From Gemmatimonadota bacterium (lineage in GTDB: Bacteria > Gemmatimonadota > Gemmatimonadetes > Longimicrobiales > Gaopeijiaceae): a stretch of 64,000 bases of DNA. The stretch lies in contig JAJEBR010000024.1 of assembly GCA_022822445.1 (NCBI GenBank), forward strand, positions 62,001-126,000. Direction: 5' to 3'. This document shows, in pieces, positions 44,443-53,271 of the stretch (positions are counted from its first letter, which is position 1; the number at the start of each line of letters is the position of its first letter). Both the position numbers and the translations under genes were made by a program. The notes beneath the pieces are model-generated. The model had not been told where the DNA came from. It saw only the letters and a list, made by a program, of their open reading frames with translations, and ran no database searches.

Positions 44443-44953
44443 CGGCCATCGCTGCCGCCAGGACATTGAAGAGGATGTCCACGGGGTCGAAGGTGCGGTT
44501 GGGCAGAAGCCACTGAATCCCTTCGTCGAGCGTGCCGATCAACGAAGTCAGCAGTATCGCGAGCAGTGCGGGGACGGGGACGCGGCGCCCCTGGCCGGCC
44601 CGCTCCGCGAGCGCTTCATACGCCAGAACCGCGACCACTCCATACTCGACCAGGTGGCTGCGCTCGGTCGGGATCGCCATCCGCACGAACACCAGCAGAT
44701 AGGCCGCGGCGATCCCCAGCGCCACCGCGATCTCGGCGCCGCTGGGCCGGACCCGCAACCCCTGGGTCACCACGGTGAGCAGGACCAGGATGCACCCCAG
44801 CAGAAAGAGCCACACCCCGAAGAAGTCGCTTCCCAGGAAGTCCGCCAGCGTTCGCGCCAGCCCGAGGGTCGAGTAGATCGCCGCCACGACGACCGCCGCC
44901 CAGATCCAGAGGCGCCGTTCGCGGTCGGAGGAGAAGGATGGGGAAAAGGGCAT
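44333..44953 (-). CDS. VanZ-like membrane protein
   Basis: A small integral membrane protein (206 residues) with about five hydrophobic segments and the VanZ-type pattern SHLVEYGVVAVLAYEAL...LIGTLDEGIQWLLPNRTFDPVDILFNVLAA. The acidic DE-x-Q and F-D-x-x-D-x-x-x-N residues are the conserved ones of the family, which includes teicoplanin resistance VanZ and many housekeeping relatives of unknown function. The C-terminal 30 residues are Arg/Pro-rich. The 298-bp gap to the next gene contains an in-frame but unconvincing reading frame. Confidence 0.85.
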   Translation of the reverse strand: MPFSPSFSSDRERRLWIWAAVVVAAIYSTLGLARTLADFLGSDFFGVWLFLLGCILVLLTVVTQGLRVRPSGAEIAVALGIAAAYLLVFVRMAIPTERSHLVEYGVVAVLAYEALAERAGQGRRVPVPALLAILLTSLIGTLDEGIQWLLPNRTFDPVDILFNVLAAAMAVTASAALGGARRWSSALRRRPGTADTRPRPRRPRSS

Positions 44954-45251
44954 GGGACTCGGTCGCAGACGCTGGACGGGCCCGGCGCTGCCTCGCCGAC
45001 GCGGCGCCCGGCCACTCTCTGCGCTCGCGGGGGTTTGTCCACGGACTTCCGTCTAATGGTAACGGAACACGGAACTTCGCCGTAGATTGCATCGGACGGA
45101 CGGGCCGCAACCGCCCGAACGGCCCGACCGGGCGCCAGGTGCCGGGGAAGGACAGCATTTGCCAGGGGAAGACCATGTGGCCGGAAGACCGGCCCGTCCC
45201 GGGGAGCGCGGAGCGGAGTGCGGGGCGGGAAGTCACTGATCGCGGCACGCC

Positions 45252-46169
45252 GTGAGCGGTAGGGCCACGGTCGCGCCCGGTGGCGAAGGCGGGCAGGAAG
45301 CCTGTTTCGGGGTGGCGAGCATGGTGGCTCCGCTCCGGCGGGTCGCGATGCGGCGCCCCGGTCGGGCGATCTGCGAGGCCGATCCGGGGGTGTGGCACTA
45401 TGCGGGGCCGCTCGACGCCGGGCGGCTGAAGCGCCAGTACGACCGGTTTGCCGAATGCGTGGCCGAATCCGGTGCCCGGGTCGACTGGATCCCCGAGCGG
45501 GACGATGGCCTCGCCGACTCGATCTTCGTCTTCGATCCCTCCTTCATGACGCCGCGCGGCGCGATCCTGCTCCGCCCGGGCAAGGCGCTGCGCCGCCCGG
45601 AGGTCGCGCTGCACGAGGAGCTCTACCCGCGGCTGGGCGTGCCGGTGCTGGGCGCCATCGAGCCGCCCGGCGTCGCCGAGGGCGGGGACCTGCTCTGGCT
45701 GGACGAGGGCACGCTGGCGGCGGGCCGGACCTTCCGCACCAACCAGTCGGGAATCGACCAGATCGGCCAACTGCTGTCCCCCCTGGGCGTCCGGGTGCAC
45801 GCGTTCGACCTGCCCGTGTGGAAGGGGAGCGCCGCCTGCCTGCACCTGCTGTCGGTCGTCAGTCCACTGGATCACGATCTGGCGCTGGTCTACCCACGGC
45901 TCCTCCCGGTCGCCCTGTTGAACCTGATGCAGGGGATGGGGATCCGGTGCCTGGAAGCGGACGACGACGAGTTCGCGGCCTCGGGCGGGATGAATCTGAA
46001 CGTGCTCGCGACCGCCCCCCGCCGGTGCATCGCGGTGGGAGGATTCCCGAAGACGCTGCGGCTCATGGAGGACGCCGACTGCGAAGTCACCCGCTTCGAG
46101 GCGGATGCGCTGTGCATCCCCTGTGAGGGCGGACCGACATGCATGACGCTGCCGATCCGGCGGGGTTAG
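45252..46169 (+). CDS. Amidinotransferase/dimethylarginine hydrolase-like enzyme
   Basis: A member of the guanidine-modifying superfamily (DDAH, arginine deiminase). It shows SIFVFDPSFMTPRGAILLRPGK, the EGGDLLWLDEGTL substrate-binding segment, a catalytic histidine in ACLHLLSVVSPLD and the catalytic cysteine near the C-terminus in GGPTCMTLPI. These fit hydrolysis of a methylated arginine or citrulline formation in the cytoplasm. The start is GTG 45252; ATG 45321 is possible. The preceding 298 bp hold no credible gene. The closest function is DDAH-like, but the substrate is not proven. Confidence 0.85.
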   Translation: MSGRATVAPGGEGGQEACFGVASMVAPLRRVAMRRPGRAICEADPGVWHYAGPLDAGRLKRQYDRFAECVAESGARVDWIPERDDGLADSIFVFDPSFMTPRGAILLRPGKALRRPEVALHEELYPRLGVPVLGAIEPPGVAEGGDLLWLDEGTLAAGRTFRTNQSGIDQIGQLLSPLGVRVHAFDLPVWKGSAACLHLLSVVSPLDHDLALVYPRLLPVALLNLMQGMGIRCLEADDDEFAASGGMNLNVLATAPRRCIAVGGFPKTLRLMEDADCEVTRFEADALCIPCEGGPTCMTLPIRRG

Positions 46170-46262
46170 CGGCTGGCGGACAACACCTCGTCGGCATTCG
46201 AGCGGCGATGCCAACCTGCAGTCGGGACCGCTTCGCCCACCCGGCCAAGATGTAATCTTTAC

Positions 46263-46289
46263 TTTACGAATTGTCGTGTTTTCCTTACA
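46263..46289 (+). promoter_or_regulatory. Dispersed 27-bp AT-rich motif, site D
   Basis: TTTACG at 46263 and CTTACA at 46284 with exactly 15 bp between; the core is TGTCGTGT, the most diverged of the five. TGTAA at 46251 gives a nearby inverted repeat. It lies in the 287-bp gap before the exported hypothetical gene at 46457, 167 bp upstream. The gap holds no gene. Confidence 0.55.
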
Positions 46290-46456
46290 ATTCGAGCCCT
46301 CAAGCCCCACTCTTCGTCGCCTGTTGGCCGGGTAGCCCTGATTGACAGCCGTGGACGCCGACCCCTATTCTCGACTGTAGCGACCCCACGTCGCCAAGGC
46401 GGCGTCCGCCGCGCGGGCACGTCCGTCTGCCCCTTGAGAAGACCGGGAGGATTTCG

Positions 46457-47086
46457 ATGTTCTTTTCCGCCGCCGCCCTGTTGCTTGCTGCCTCCGCCGC
46501 GCTGCCCACGGTTGGTCCCGCACCCTCCGCCGACGAATTGAAATGCACCTGGCGGGGAGGTGGTCCCGACATGCGGGAATGGGTCGTGATCCTCGACGAC
46601 GAAGTGATTGAGATGGACCCGGAAGAATTCGATATCGACGACTTCGGCGAGAGCTCCCTGGAGTTCTTCGAGATCGTGTGCTGGAGATGGGTCGAAGAGC
46701 ACTATGGCGTCGAGGTGAGCGCCGGAGCCATCTACGTGCTGACCGAGGAGGGCGTCAGGCAGCATGAGAGCGGTCAGATCGCCGCGCTCGAAACGATTGT
46801 CGCAGCGCAGGACCGGTACCGTGACGCACACGGAAGGTATGCACCCGGCGTCGAGGAACTCGCGGGATTTGCCGGCGTGACCGAGCACGGGCTGCCCACC
46901 TACTTTGCGCTTGAGCTTCACCTGACCGGGGACGGCTGGGCCGCTCGGGTGGGTGCCACCAAGGACGGAGACGCGCGTCTGCTCGCGCCATGCATGGTGT
47001 TCGTGGGGACCGTGCCGGATGGATGGTTGGAAGCGGATTCCGACACCGAGCCGGTTTTGCAGGAGCGGAAGCCGGTCTGCTCCTGA
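46457..47086 (+). CDS. Exported hypothetical protein
   Basis: I do not recognise this protein. It has an N-terminal signal peptide (residues 1-25, ending near PAPSA), a first domain rich in acidic residues with CTWRGG, and a helix plus turn IVAAQDRYRDAHGRYAPGVEELA that resembles the C-terminal part of type II pseudopilins. The last third has two cysteines near the end. GGGAGG precedes ATG 46457. It may be a surface or secretion-related protein; no function can be assigned. Confidence 0.6.
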   Translation: MFFSAAALLLAASAALPTVGPAPSADELKCTWRGGGPDMREWVVILDDEVIEMDPEEFDIDDFGESSLEFFEIVCWRWVEEHYGVEVSAGAIYVLTEEGVRQHESGQIAALETIVAAQDRYRDAHGRYAPGVEELAGFAGVTEHGLPTYFALELHLTGDGWAARVGATKDGDARLLAPCMVFVGTVPDGWLEADSDTEPVLQERKPVCS

Positions 47087-47229
47087 AACGCCTCACGGGG
47101 ACGGCTTTGGCTGCAGTATTGCGGCCGCTGAGGTCTGCTCCGGGGCGCCCGACGGACGGAGCTGGAACCCTCTTTAGCAGTTGCTCGTAGAGTCCGGGGT
47201 AGCTCCCCCACACCATCAGGAGAAGCGGA

Positions 47230-47502
47230 ATGGGAGAACTCGCAGGCCTGCTGGTCCCGATGACCATCATCCTCACGACCGGAGGCGTGCTGGTGCTGCG
47301 TCCCATCGCCAAGCGTCTCGGGTTGCTCCTCGAGCTGATGGCCAAGGAGAAGATGCGGCCGCCGTCCGATGATCTGCGCCGCCTTCAACAGTCGCTGGAC
47401 ACGATAAACGAGCGGCTGTCACTCATCGAGGAGAGGCAGGACTTCACCGAGCGGCTGATCGGCCGGGGAGGTGCCGGGAGCGTGGGTGAACTGGCGGAAT
47501 AG
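47230..47502 (+). CDS. Small membrane protein with coiled coil
   Basis: A 90-residue protein with one membrane segment (LLVPMTIILTTGGVLVL) followed by a charged, heptad-like helix (LRRLQQSLDTINERLSLIEE). Such small anchored coiled-coil proteins are common and usually of unknown role. AGGAG precedes the ATG at 47230. It is convergent with the next small membrane gene. Confidence 0.65.
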   Translation: MGELAGLLVPMTIILTTGGVLVLRPIAKRLGLLLELMAKEKMRPPSDDLRRLQQSLDTINERLSLIEERQDFTERLIGRGGAGSVGELAE

Positions 47503-47566
47503 CGGCGACCGGTGGGTATGTCGGTCCCATCGGGAGCGAAGTGAAGACGGCTTCCTTCAGGGCTCG

Positions 47567-47776
47567 CTATTTGTGCTCCGGCTCTTCGTCTCGTCGCCCG
47601 AACTTGATGATAAGTCCGCCCACGACTGCGGCAAGTAGCCAAATGAACAGGGACATACCGATGGCGTCGTCGGCCAGAATCGGGACGCTGATCGTGACGC
47701 CCAAAGCGGCTCCGAACCAGACCGCAAGGTTCTGCATCTGGAAATCGAGCTGGGAACCGCGCTTCATGCTCTGCAA
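47567..47776 (-). CDS. Small two-helix membrane protein
   Basis: A 69-residue protein with two hydrophobic segments and a charged C-terminus (FGRRDEEPEHK). Its start QLDFQMQNLAVWFGAALG closely resembles QLEFQLQNFVLWLGAAVG in the middle of the protein at 63294-63995, and both end GGLLI(I/Q)FG plus an acidic tail. It looks like a free-standing copy of that module. Function unknown. Confidence 0.6.
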   Translation of the reverse strand: MQSMKRGSQLDFQMQNLAVWFGAALGVTISVPILADDAIGMSLFIWLLAAVVGGLIIKFGRRDEEPEHK

Positions 47777-47887
47777 CGCACGCCAGAAGAGGTAACCTGC
47801 CGTAGCGGCGAGGCCCGGAACTTAACGGGGACGTCTCCATCGGGCAAAAGTGTTTCCACGGCCGGGAGCCCGGGGCGCGATGAGCCG

Positions 47888-49279
47888 CTACCCGGCCCCC
47901 CGCAGCCTCCTCGACATCCACTCCAGGAAGAGCAGGCCGACCAGAAGGCCGAAGAGGAGCGGGAGCAGCCGGGGGTCGTCCAGGATGCTCGCGAGTTCGA
48001 GTTCGGCGGGTGCCGGCGCGCCGATTGCCTCGATCAGCGTGGCGCGCGGTGTGGGCTCCACCTCGTCGGTCACTGCGCGATCGAAGCGGGGCGCGTAGGC
48101 CACTCCGCTGGCCAGAGCGGCCCACCACAGGCGGTAGCTCTCCACTGCGTCGTCGTCCAGGCCGGCCATCCGCCAGCGCCAGGTGTCGAGGTAGCCGATC
48201 TGAATGACGCGGCCGTCCCCGACCCGCCAGCCGGCGATGGCGACATCGTCGTCGCGCATCTCCAGCGCCATGGCGCCGCGCTTGAGGTTGTAGAGGTCGC
48301 CGAAGGCGAGGGACCTGCGGGGATCGTCGGCGGTCTCGGGACGGAAATCGACGGGACGGGAGGGGATTCCCCAGCGCGCGGGCAGCAGCGATGCGAGTCC
48401 GGGAACGGACGACGCTTCTCCCACGACGATGAGCCCGCCGCCCTGCCTCACGTAGCGGGGCAGCTCGTCGGCGTAGCGCCTGACCACCGAGTCCATCGCC
48501 ACCACGAAGGAGTAGCGGGCCGTGTCGAGGCGGATCTGTCCGGGGCCCTGCTCCACGTCCCCGCTGGGAGCCACGGCGAAGCGTGCATCGACCTCCCAGC
48601 CGCGCTCCTCCAGCGCCGCGGCGATGAACTTGCCTTCCCAGCTGGCCACTCCCACGACCAGTGCCGACTTGATGGAGACGGAGTCCCGCAGGTCGTTGCT
48701 GGCGATTCCCTGGCCATTGAGCGTCGCGCGGATCCGGCCCTCCAGCCGTGGGAGGACGAAAACCGCGCCATGGCCACCCACCGAGGCGCTGTCGACGGTG
48801 CCGAGTTCGTCGCTAAGCACGACCCGCGCGTCGTGAGGGGTCGCAACCCAGACCCGGGAGGGCTTCTGCGGATCCGCGACCGGCTCCACGCTGACCGCGC
48901 TGGGCGCCGGGATGTTGCCGTCCCAGCCCGCCTCCGTGCCCGCCCCGGGGAAGGCCGCGATCCAGTCCCGCACACCCGGTGCCGGGACCGAATCGATGGC
49001 AACGTGGATGCGCCGCGGGCTGACGTTGGTGCTCCACCGGGCGAGCGCTTCGCCCACTTCGGGGCCCTCGGCGCGCAGGGAGGGGCGGGCGCGAAGTGCG
49101 TAGAGAGCGTGACCGATCAGGAGGGCGATAAGCGCCAGGGCGCCCGCGCGCGCGATGTGTTCCAGCAGGACGCGGAAGCGGCGACGCCGGGGGATGGCGG
49201 CCTCGGCGCGCGCGTGATTGGTGCGGCCGCGTGGTGGGACGCCGGTCCCGTCAGCCGGGTGGTCAGGTGGTGAGCGCAT
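47888..49279 (-). CDS. Membrane protein of the BatA/DUF4175 gene cluster, last gene
   Basis: A 463-residue protein with an N-terminal membrane helix (about residues 45-65), a large extracytoplasmic part, and a final membrane helix (LLFGLLVGLLFLEW). The middle contains a GATase-1/ThuA-like beta-alpha fold (VRQGGGLIVVGEASSVPGLASLL), as in DUF4350-type proteins found in the same clusters. It is the last gene of the minus-strand run and overlaps the DUF4159 gene by 17 bases. It is probably part of the same membrane complex; the role is unknown. Confidence 0.65.
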   Translation of the reverse strand: MRSPPDHPADGTGVPPRGRTNHARAEAAIPRRRRFRVLLEHIARAGALALIALLIGHALYALRARPSLRAEGPEVGEALARWSTNVSPRRIHVAIDSVPAPGVRDWIAAFPGAGTEAGWDGNIPAPSAVSVEPVADPQKPSRVWVATPHDARVVLSDELGTVDSASVGGHGAVFVLPRLEGRIRATLNGQGIASNDLRDSVSIKSALVVGVASWEGKFIAAALEERGWEVDARFAVAPSGDVEQGPGQIRLDTARYSFVVAMDSVVRRYADELPRYVRQGGGLIVVGEASSVPGLASLLPARWGIPSRPVDFRPETADDPRRSLAFGDLYNLKRGAMALEMRDDDVAIAGWRVGDGRVIQIGYLDTWRWRMAGLDDDAVESYRLWWAALASGVAYAPRFDRAVTDEVEPTPRATLIEAIGAPAPAELELASILDDPRLLPLLFGLLVGLLFLEWMSRRLRGAG

Positions 49280-50033
49280 AGACCACCAGGTTCACGCCGA
49301 ACCGGGTCGGGTCGACGGCGATGAAACGTTTCGTGTCGGGGCCGAAGGACCACTCCGAGGTGTAGTCCTTGCTGCTGTAGAGGAGCCCGATGCGGTCGTC
49401 GCGCAGGACGCCGTAGAGGTGGCGGTGCAGGAGGTTGTCGCCCCAGCCGTTCAACTCGTGAGAGGTCGCTGGCGGGCCGCGTTCGAATTCGAAGAACTTT
49501 GTATAGAGTTCGTGATCGTTGGGTATCTCCTCGAGCGCATCCGGGCCGAAGACCGCGGCGATCTCCTCGTGGGCCGTCTTGTGGAACTCCCCGTCGATAT
49601 CGTGGTTGTGGTCGTCCACGACGATGAATCCGCCGCGGTCGACGTAGTCGCGCAGGTTCGTCCGCTCCTGCCGGGTGAAGGCCAGGGGGAAGTGGCCCGT
49701 AAACCATAGGAAGGGGTGCTCGAAGATCTGGCGGCTGCCGAGCCGGACGATGCTGCCCCGCGGCGCCACCGGCAGCATGGTGTAGCGCGCGATCGTGTCG
49801 ATCAGGTTGGCCACCATGCCGAGTCCGCTCTCCCAGTCGCCCACCTCGTACTGCACCGAAGTCCAGCGGAACTCCTGGGCCGGGAGCGAGAGGTCGGGCG
49901 TGCGGGCGGCGTCGCCCTTTCCGGCCCACGGGTGGGTCACTCCGGCCAGCTCGTTCGCCGTCCAGGCGTCGGGAGGGGGGCCGACAGGCGGAATCCTCCC
50001 CGCGCGGTTGCGCGGATTCAGCGTCTCAGCCAC
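49263..50033 (-). CDS. DUF4159 domain protein
   Basis: A 256-residue protein with LDTIARYTMLPV-like start, FEHPFLWFTGHFPLAFTRQE and LRDYVDRGGFIVVDDHNHD, which match DUF4159 (a GATase-like fold found beside MoxR/DUF58 genes). No signal peptide is evident. GTG 50033 overlaps the DUF4175 stop by 16 bases, so translation is probably coupled. The role is not established. Confidence 0.8.
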   Translation of the reverse strand: MAETLNPRNRAGRIPPVGPPPDAWTANELAGVTHPWAGKGDAARTPDLSLPAQEFRWTSVQYEVGDWESGLGMVANLIDTIARYTMLPVAPRGSIVRLGSRQIFEHPFLWFTGHFPLAFTRQERTNLRDYVDRGGFIVVDDHNHDIDGEFHKTAHEEIAAVFGPDALEEIPNDHELYTKFFEFERGPPATSHELNGWGDNLLHRHLYGVLRDDRIGLLYSSKDYTSEWSFGPDTKRFIAVDPTRFGVNLVVYALTT

Positions 50034-51958
50034 ATGGCACTCCAGGATGTGAGGGTTCGTCTGACGATCGTCTCTCCCTCCAGGTAGCGGCGCACATCCG
50101 CCAGCGGGGCGGATGCGTCTTCGCCGTCCCGAATCGCGTCGATCGCTTCTCCGAGGCGCGTTGCGAGGTCGGGGTATCCCCGCAGCGCGTCTACCTGCAT
50201 GAGCATGAGCGTGTTCAACGCGCTGTCGGGGAGGGCCTCGAGGAACTGCATGGACCGGGTGTACTGCTGCAACATTTCCCGTCGCAGTTCGCCGGAAACC
50301 GGTCTTGGAACCCGGGGTGTGGCGTACCCCGTGTCGTGTCCCTGTAGTCGCACCCGTCCCAGGTTGACAAGCAGTTCGGGGGGCTGGCCCCTGAAGTAGT
50401 ATCGTTCCGCCAGCGCGAACTCTTCGAGCAGCCTGAGGGCGGCCCATAGCGGTGGCAGCGCCTCCCCCGTCTCCGCGATGTAAAGCGCGCGGGCACCCTC
50501 CCACAGTGCCGCGTGCGCCTCCGCGAGGAGGGGGTTGGGTTCGAACACGCCCTCCATCGTCCACTCCACCTGCATCTGTTCGACGGTCCGGATCACCCGG
50601 CGGAGCTGCAGCCCGATGGTCTGTGCCGAATCCACGAAGAGGTCGCGGTCCATCCGGTCCTTCTCGGCATGGATCTCTTCGGTGAGCTGGATGATGAACC
50701 GCAGCGTCAGGAACAGGGTGTCGTTCGGTGGCGGGGCGCCCTCGATCGCGAGCGAGTCGTACTCGGACGCGGTCGCGACGCGCAGGACCCGCGTCTCCGA
50801 GGTGGTGTAGCCTGGCCCCGAGAGCGTGTTGTTGTCGAAGGTGACGGCCCGCAGCGAGAGCATGTCACCCTCCTGGAGCCGGAAGTCGGCGAGCGGCACC
50901 GTCGTCGAGAACTCACCGCTCCGGGCCCCGGAGAAGCTGCGCCGTTCGAGGGTGTCGCGGCGGAAGGTGATGTGTCCCTCTTCCTGGCCCATCGTCACGA
51001 TCGATTCGAAGAAGGCTCCGCCAAGCCCGAGGTCGTCGCTCATCCGGGCCTGCAGGGAGATGTCGCCGCGGACGACGCGGACGGTGGTGTCCCGCAGGGG
51101 AAGCAGGAGTTCGACGGAGGGCGCCTCATCCGTCTGTGGCGCGATCACCACCAGGCGGCGGTATTCGCGGTCCCGCAGCTCCAGCGCCACCGCCGAGTCC
51201 GGCATTACGAACTGCGATTGCCAGCCGTCGCCGCCGTCCGGCGCGGGCTCGAGGGGCGCTTCGCCGAGTGTGATCTCGATCCCGTCCGGGATGCCGAGCC
51301 CGTGAAGTTCGACCTGGCTGCCCGCGAGGCCCGCGATCGCCGTCGGATCGTCGAATTCCTCGATCTGAAGCCCGCTCCTCCGGGCGTAGGCAGGCGGGGT
51401 GACGGTGCCGCGCAGCACCTCCAGCCGGTTGGGCATTTCCTCTTCGCCCGGGGCCATGGCGGTTCCCGCTCCCGCGCCGACCGCGGCCGCGCGCCAATCC
51501 GCGGGCATCGCCGCAAAGGTGGCGCCCGTCAGCAGGAGGACAGCGCCCGCAGGCAGGAGGGATCTCCACGCGGCGCGCTTCACGAACGATCCGGGATTGG
51601 CCTTCGCGACGATCGGGGCGAGCCGTTCGCCCAGCTGGACCGTGTAACGCGGGTCGATGGCGGTCATCAGGGCATAGCGCAGCTCCGGGGCGCGCTCCTC
51701 GACCCACAGCGCGACCCTGGGGACCGACCACACGAAGCGGCGGCGCCACAGCACGAGCGACGCCGTGGCTGCCCCGAGGACGATGGCCGCGGGCAGGACG
51801 GTGGCCTGGAACCCGGGGGTGAAGGGGAAGAGCAGGGAGATGAGCATCGCGGCGACAAGGGTGCCGAAGGTCACGCCCGCTCCCCACAGCAGGGCGGTGA
51901 CCCCGGCCAGGAGCCCGAGACCCCGCCTGGTTCGCCGTACCTGTTCGATCGCCGTCAT
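50018..51958 (-). CDS. DUF4175-like membrane protein
   Basis: A 646-residue protein with two or three N-terminal membrane helices (LLAGVTALLWGAGVTFGTL, VLPAAIVLGAATASLVL, LLPAGAVLLLTGATFAAMP), then a beta-rich extracytoplasmic region, and a helical C-terminus from residue about 420. It resembles the DUF4175 proteins of MoxR/BatA clusters. Start ATG 51958 overlaps the BatA-like stop by four bases. Function is not known beyond its membership in this conserved cluster. Confidence 0.7.
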   Translation of the reverse strand: MTAIEQVRRTRRGLGLLAGVTALLWGAGVTFGTLVAAMLISLLFPFTPGFQATVLPAAIVLGAATASLVLWRRRFVWSVPRVALWVEERAPELRYALMTAIDPRYTVQLGERLAPIVAKANPGSFVKRAAWRSLLPAGAVLLLTGATFAAMPADWRAAAVGAGAGTAMAPGEEEMPNRLEVLRGTVTPPAYARRSGLQIEEFDDPTAIAGLAGSQVELHGLGIPDGIEITLGEAPLEPAPDGGDGWQSQFVMPDSAVALELRDREYRRLVVIAPQTDEAPSVELLLPLRDTTVRVVRGDISLQARMSDDLGLGGAFFESIVTMGQEEGHITFRRDTLERRSFSGARSGEFSTTVPLADFRLQEGDMLSLRAVTFDNNTLSGPGYTTSETRVLRVATASEYDSLAIEGAPPPNDTLFLTLRFIIQLTEEIHAEKDRMDRDLFVDSAQTIGLQLRRVIRTVEQMQVEWTMEGVFEPNPLLAEAHAALWEGARALYIAETGEALPPLWAALRLLEEFALAERYYFRGQPPELLVNLGRVRLQGHDTGYATPRVPRPVSGELRREMLQQYTRSMQFLEALPDSALNTLMLMQVDALRGYPDLATRLGEAIDAIRDGEDASAPLADVRRYLEGETIVRRTLTSWSAMWLRR

Positions 51959-53271
51959 GCTGCTCTGTTCCTGCGCCGGCGTTCATCCGCCTGGCCGGCA
52001 CCCTCCGCGGACGCCAACCGTCTGCGGAGCCAAAGTTCTGCGAGCGCGACCGCCATGGCAATTCCCAGGAGCCAGGGGACGGCGGGGGTCACACGCCTCA
52101 CCTGGCGGGCGACCTGCGAAGCCGGGGCGAGGGGTCCGTCCCCCTGGAACTCGGCCATGAACGCCTCCGACAGAGGGAGCATCTCGGCGGGTTCGCCGCA
52201 CGGATCCTCCAGCTCGGCGAGGAAGCGCTGGAAGTCGGGACGAAGGATCGCGTCGCCCTCGGTCGGCAGCGGGACTGCGACGGATCGCACGCAGCCCTCG
52301 TCGGTGGCCTGCTCGAAGGCCGCCGGCTCGCCGTCCATCCAGCGGGCGTAGACCCGCGTCTCCGTGCCGGTACCCTTCGGTTCGGCGTCGGTGGCCGTCT
52401 CGCCGACCCCGGAGGCCGGTTGCCATCGGCGCACGAAGGGATAGATCATGACCGCGTCGTTGGCCCGCACCGCCCCGATCGTGTCCGGTGTCTCGCGCTC
52501 CGCCCATAGTTCGGTGGCGCCGGAGTCTGCCCACTCCACGCGCTCGACGGTGCGTCCCTGACGTGTCTGCGAAGTAGAGGGCGCTGCCGCGCCCGGATCG
52601 GAGTCCGTTGTGGCGGTCGTCTCGCTGGCCGCCGGCATCGTGCCCGCGACCCGCACCACATCGATACGGCCCGGCCAGAGTGCGCGGATCTCTGCCGTGG
52701 CCGCGTCACGCTCCTCCTGCACGAACGGGGAGATGACGACCAACTGCAGCGAGTCAGCTCCGTCGCGAAGCCCCGAGGCGATTCTCATCGCCGTGATCAG
52801 CGCGGTGGAGAGGGAGCCCCGTGCGGTTCGGTCCCACCGTGCCCGGCCGCCGAACACATCGAGCGAATCGGCCGCGCCCTCCTCCATCTCCCGCGCCTCG
52901 TCGTTGAAGAAGACGACCGCGGCCGCCCCTTCGACGTAGCCCCGCGCGCTGTCCGCGAGCTCAGCCGGACTGCCGACGGCCCGGGAGACGTCCACGACCG
53001 CGATGCGTGGCACCGGCTCGGCAAAGGGATGGATGAGGGGGCGGGCCGCGGCGGTGCCGAGCAGGAGGATCAGCAGGACCCGCAGCGCCATGAGCCAGGG
53101 GTCGCTGAAGCGAAGGGTGATGGTCGTCGCCTGCACGGGAACCTTCGGGACGAAACGGACCGTGGGAAGCAGTTCGGTGTCGGGCTCCCTGGTAGAGAGG
53201 AAATGCAGTGCCACGACCCCGGCCGCGGCGATTCCCGCGGCGACCAGGAACACCGGAGCCAGGAAGGTCAC
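51955..53271 (-). CDS. BatA-like membrane protein with VWA-type domain
   Basis: It has an N-terminal BatA segment: a membrane helix, STREPDTELLPTVRFVP, then a second helix (LLILLLGTAAARPL). A VWA-like fold follows from about residue 85, where VVDVSRAVGS replaces the DxSxS metal-binding motif by D-x-S-x-A, so metal binding is probably weakened. A final membrane helix lies near residue 410. The ATG overlaps the stop of DUF58 by four bases. In other bacteria Bat proteins act with MoxR in envelope maintenance; here the role is inferred. Confidence 0.8.
   Translation of the reverse strand: MTFLAPVFLVAAGIAAAGVVALHFLSTREPDTELLPTVRFVPKVPVQATTITLRFSDPWLMALRVLLILLLGTAAARPLIHPFAEPVPRIAVVDVSRAVGSPAELADSARGYVEGAAAVVFFNDEAREMEEGAADSLDVFGGRARWDRTARGSLSTALITAMRIASGLRDGADSLQLVVISPFVQEERDAATAEIRALWPGRIDVVRVAGTMPAASETTATTDSDPGAAAPSTSQTRQGRTVERVEWADSGATELWAERETPDTIGAVRANDAVMIYPFVRRWQPASGVGETATDAEPKGTGTETRVYARWMDGEPAAFEQATDEGCVRSVAVPLPTEGDAILRPDFQRFLAELEDPCGEPAEMLPLSEAFMAEFQGDGPLAPASQVARQVRRVTPAVPWLLGIAMAVALAELWLRRRLASAEGAGQADERRRRNRAA

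Noticed and set aside
44938-45255. A 105-codon plus-strand frame before the amidinotransferase
   Set aside because: No recognised motif, no Shine-Dalgarno sequence, and it begins inside the VanZ gene on the opposite strand.
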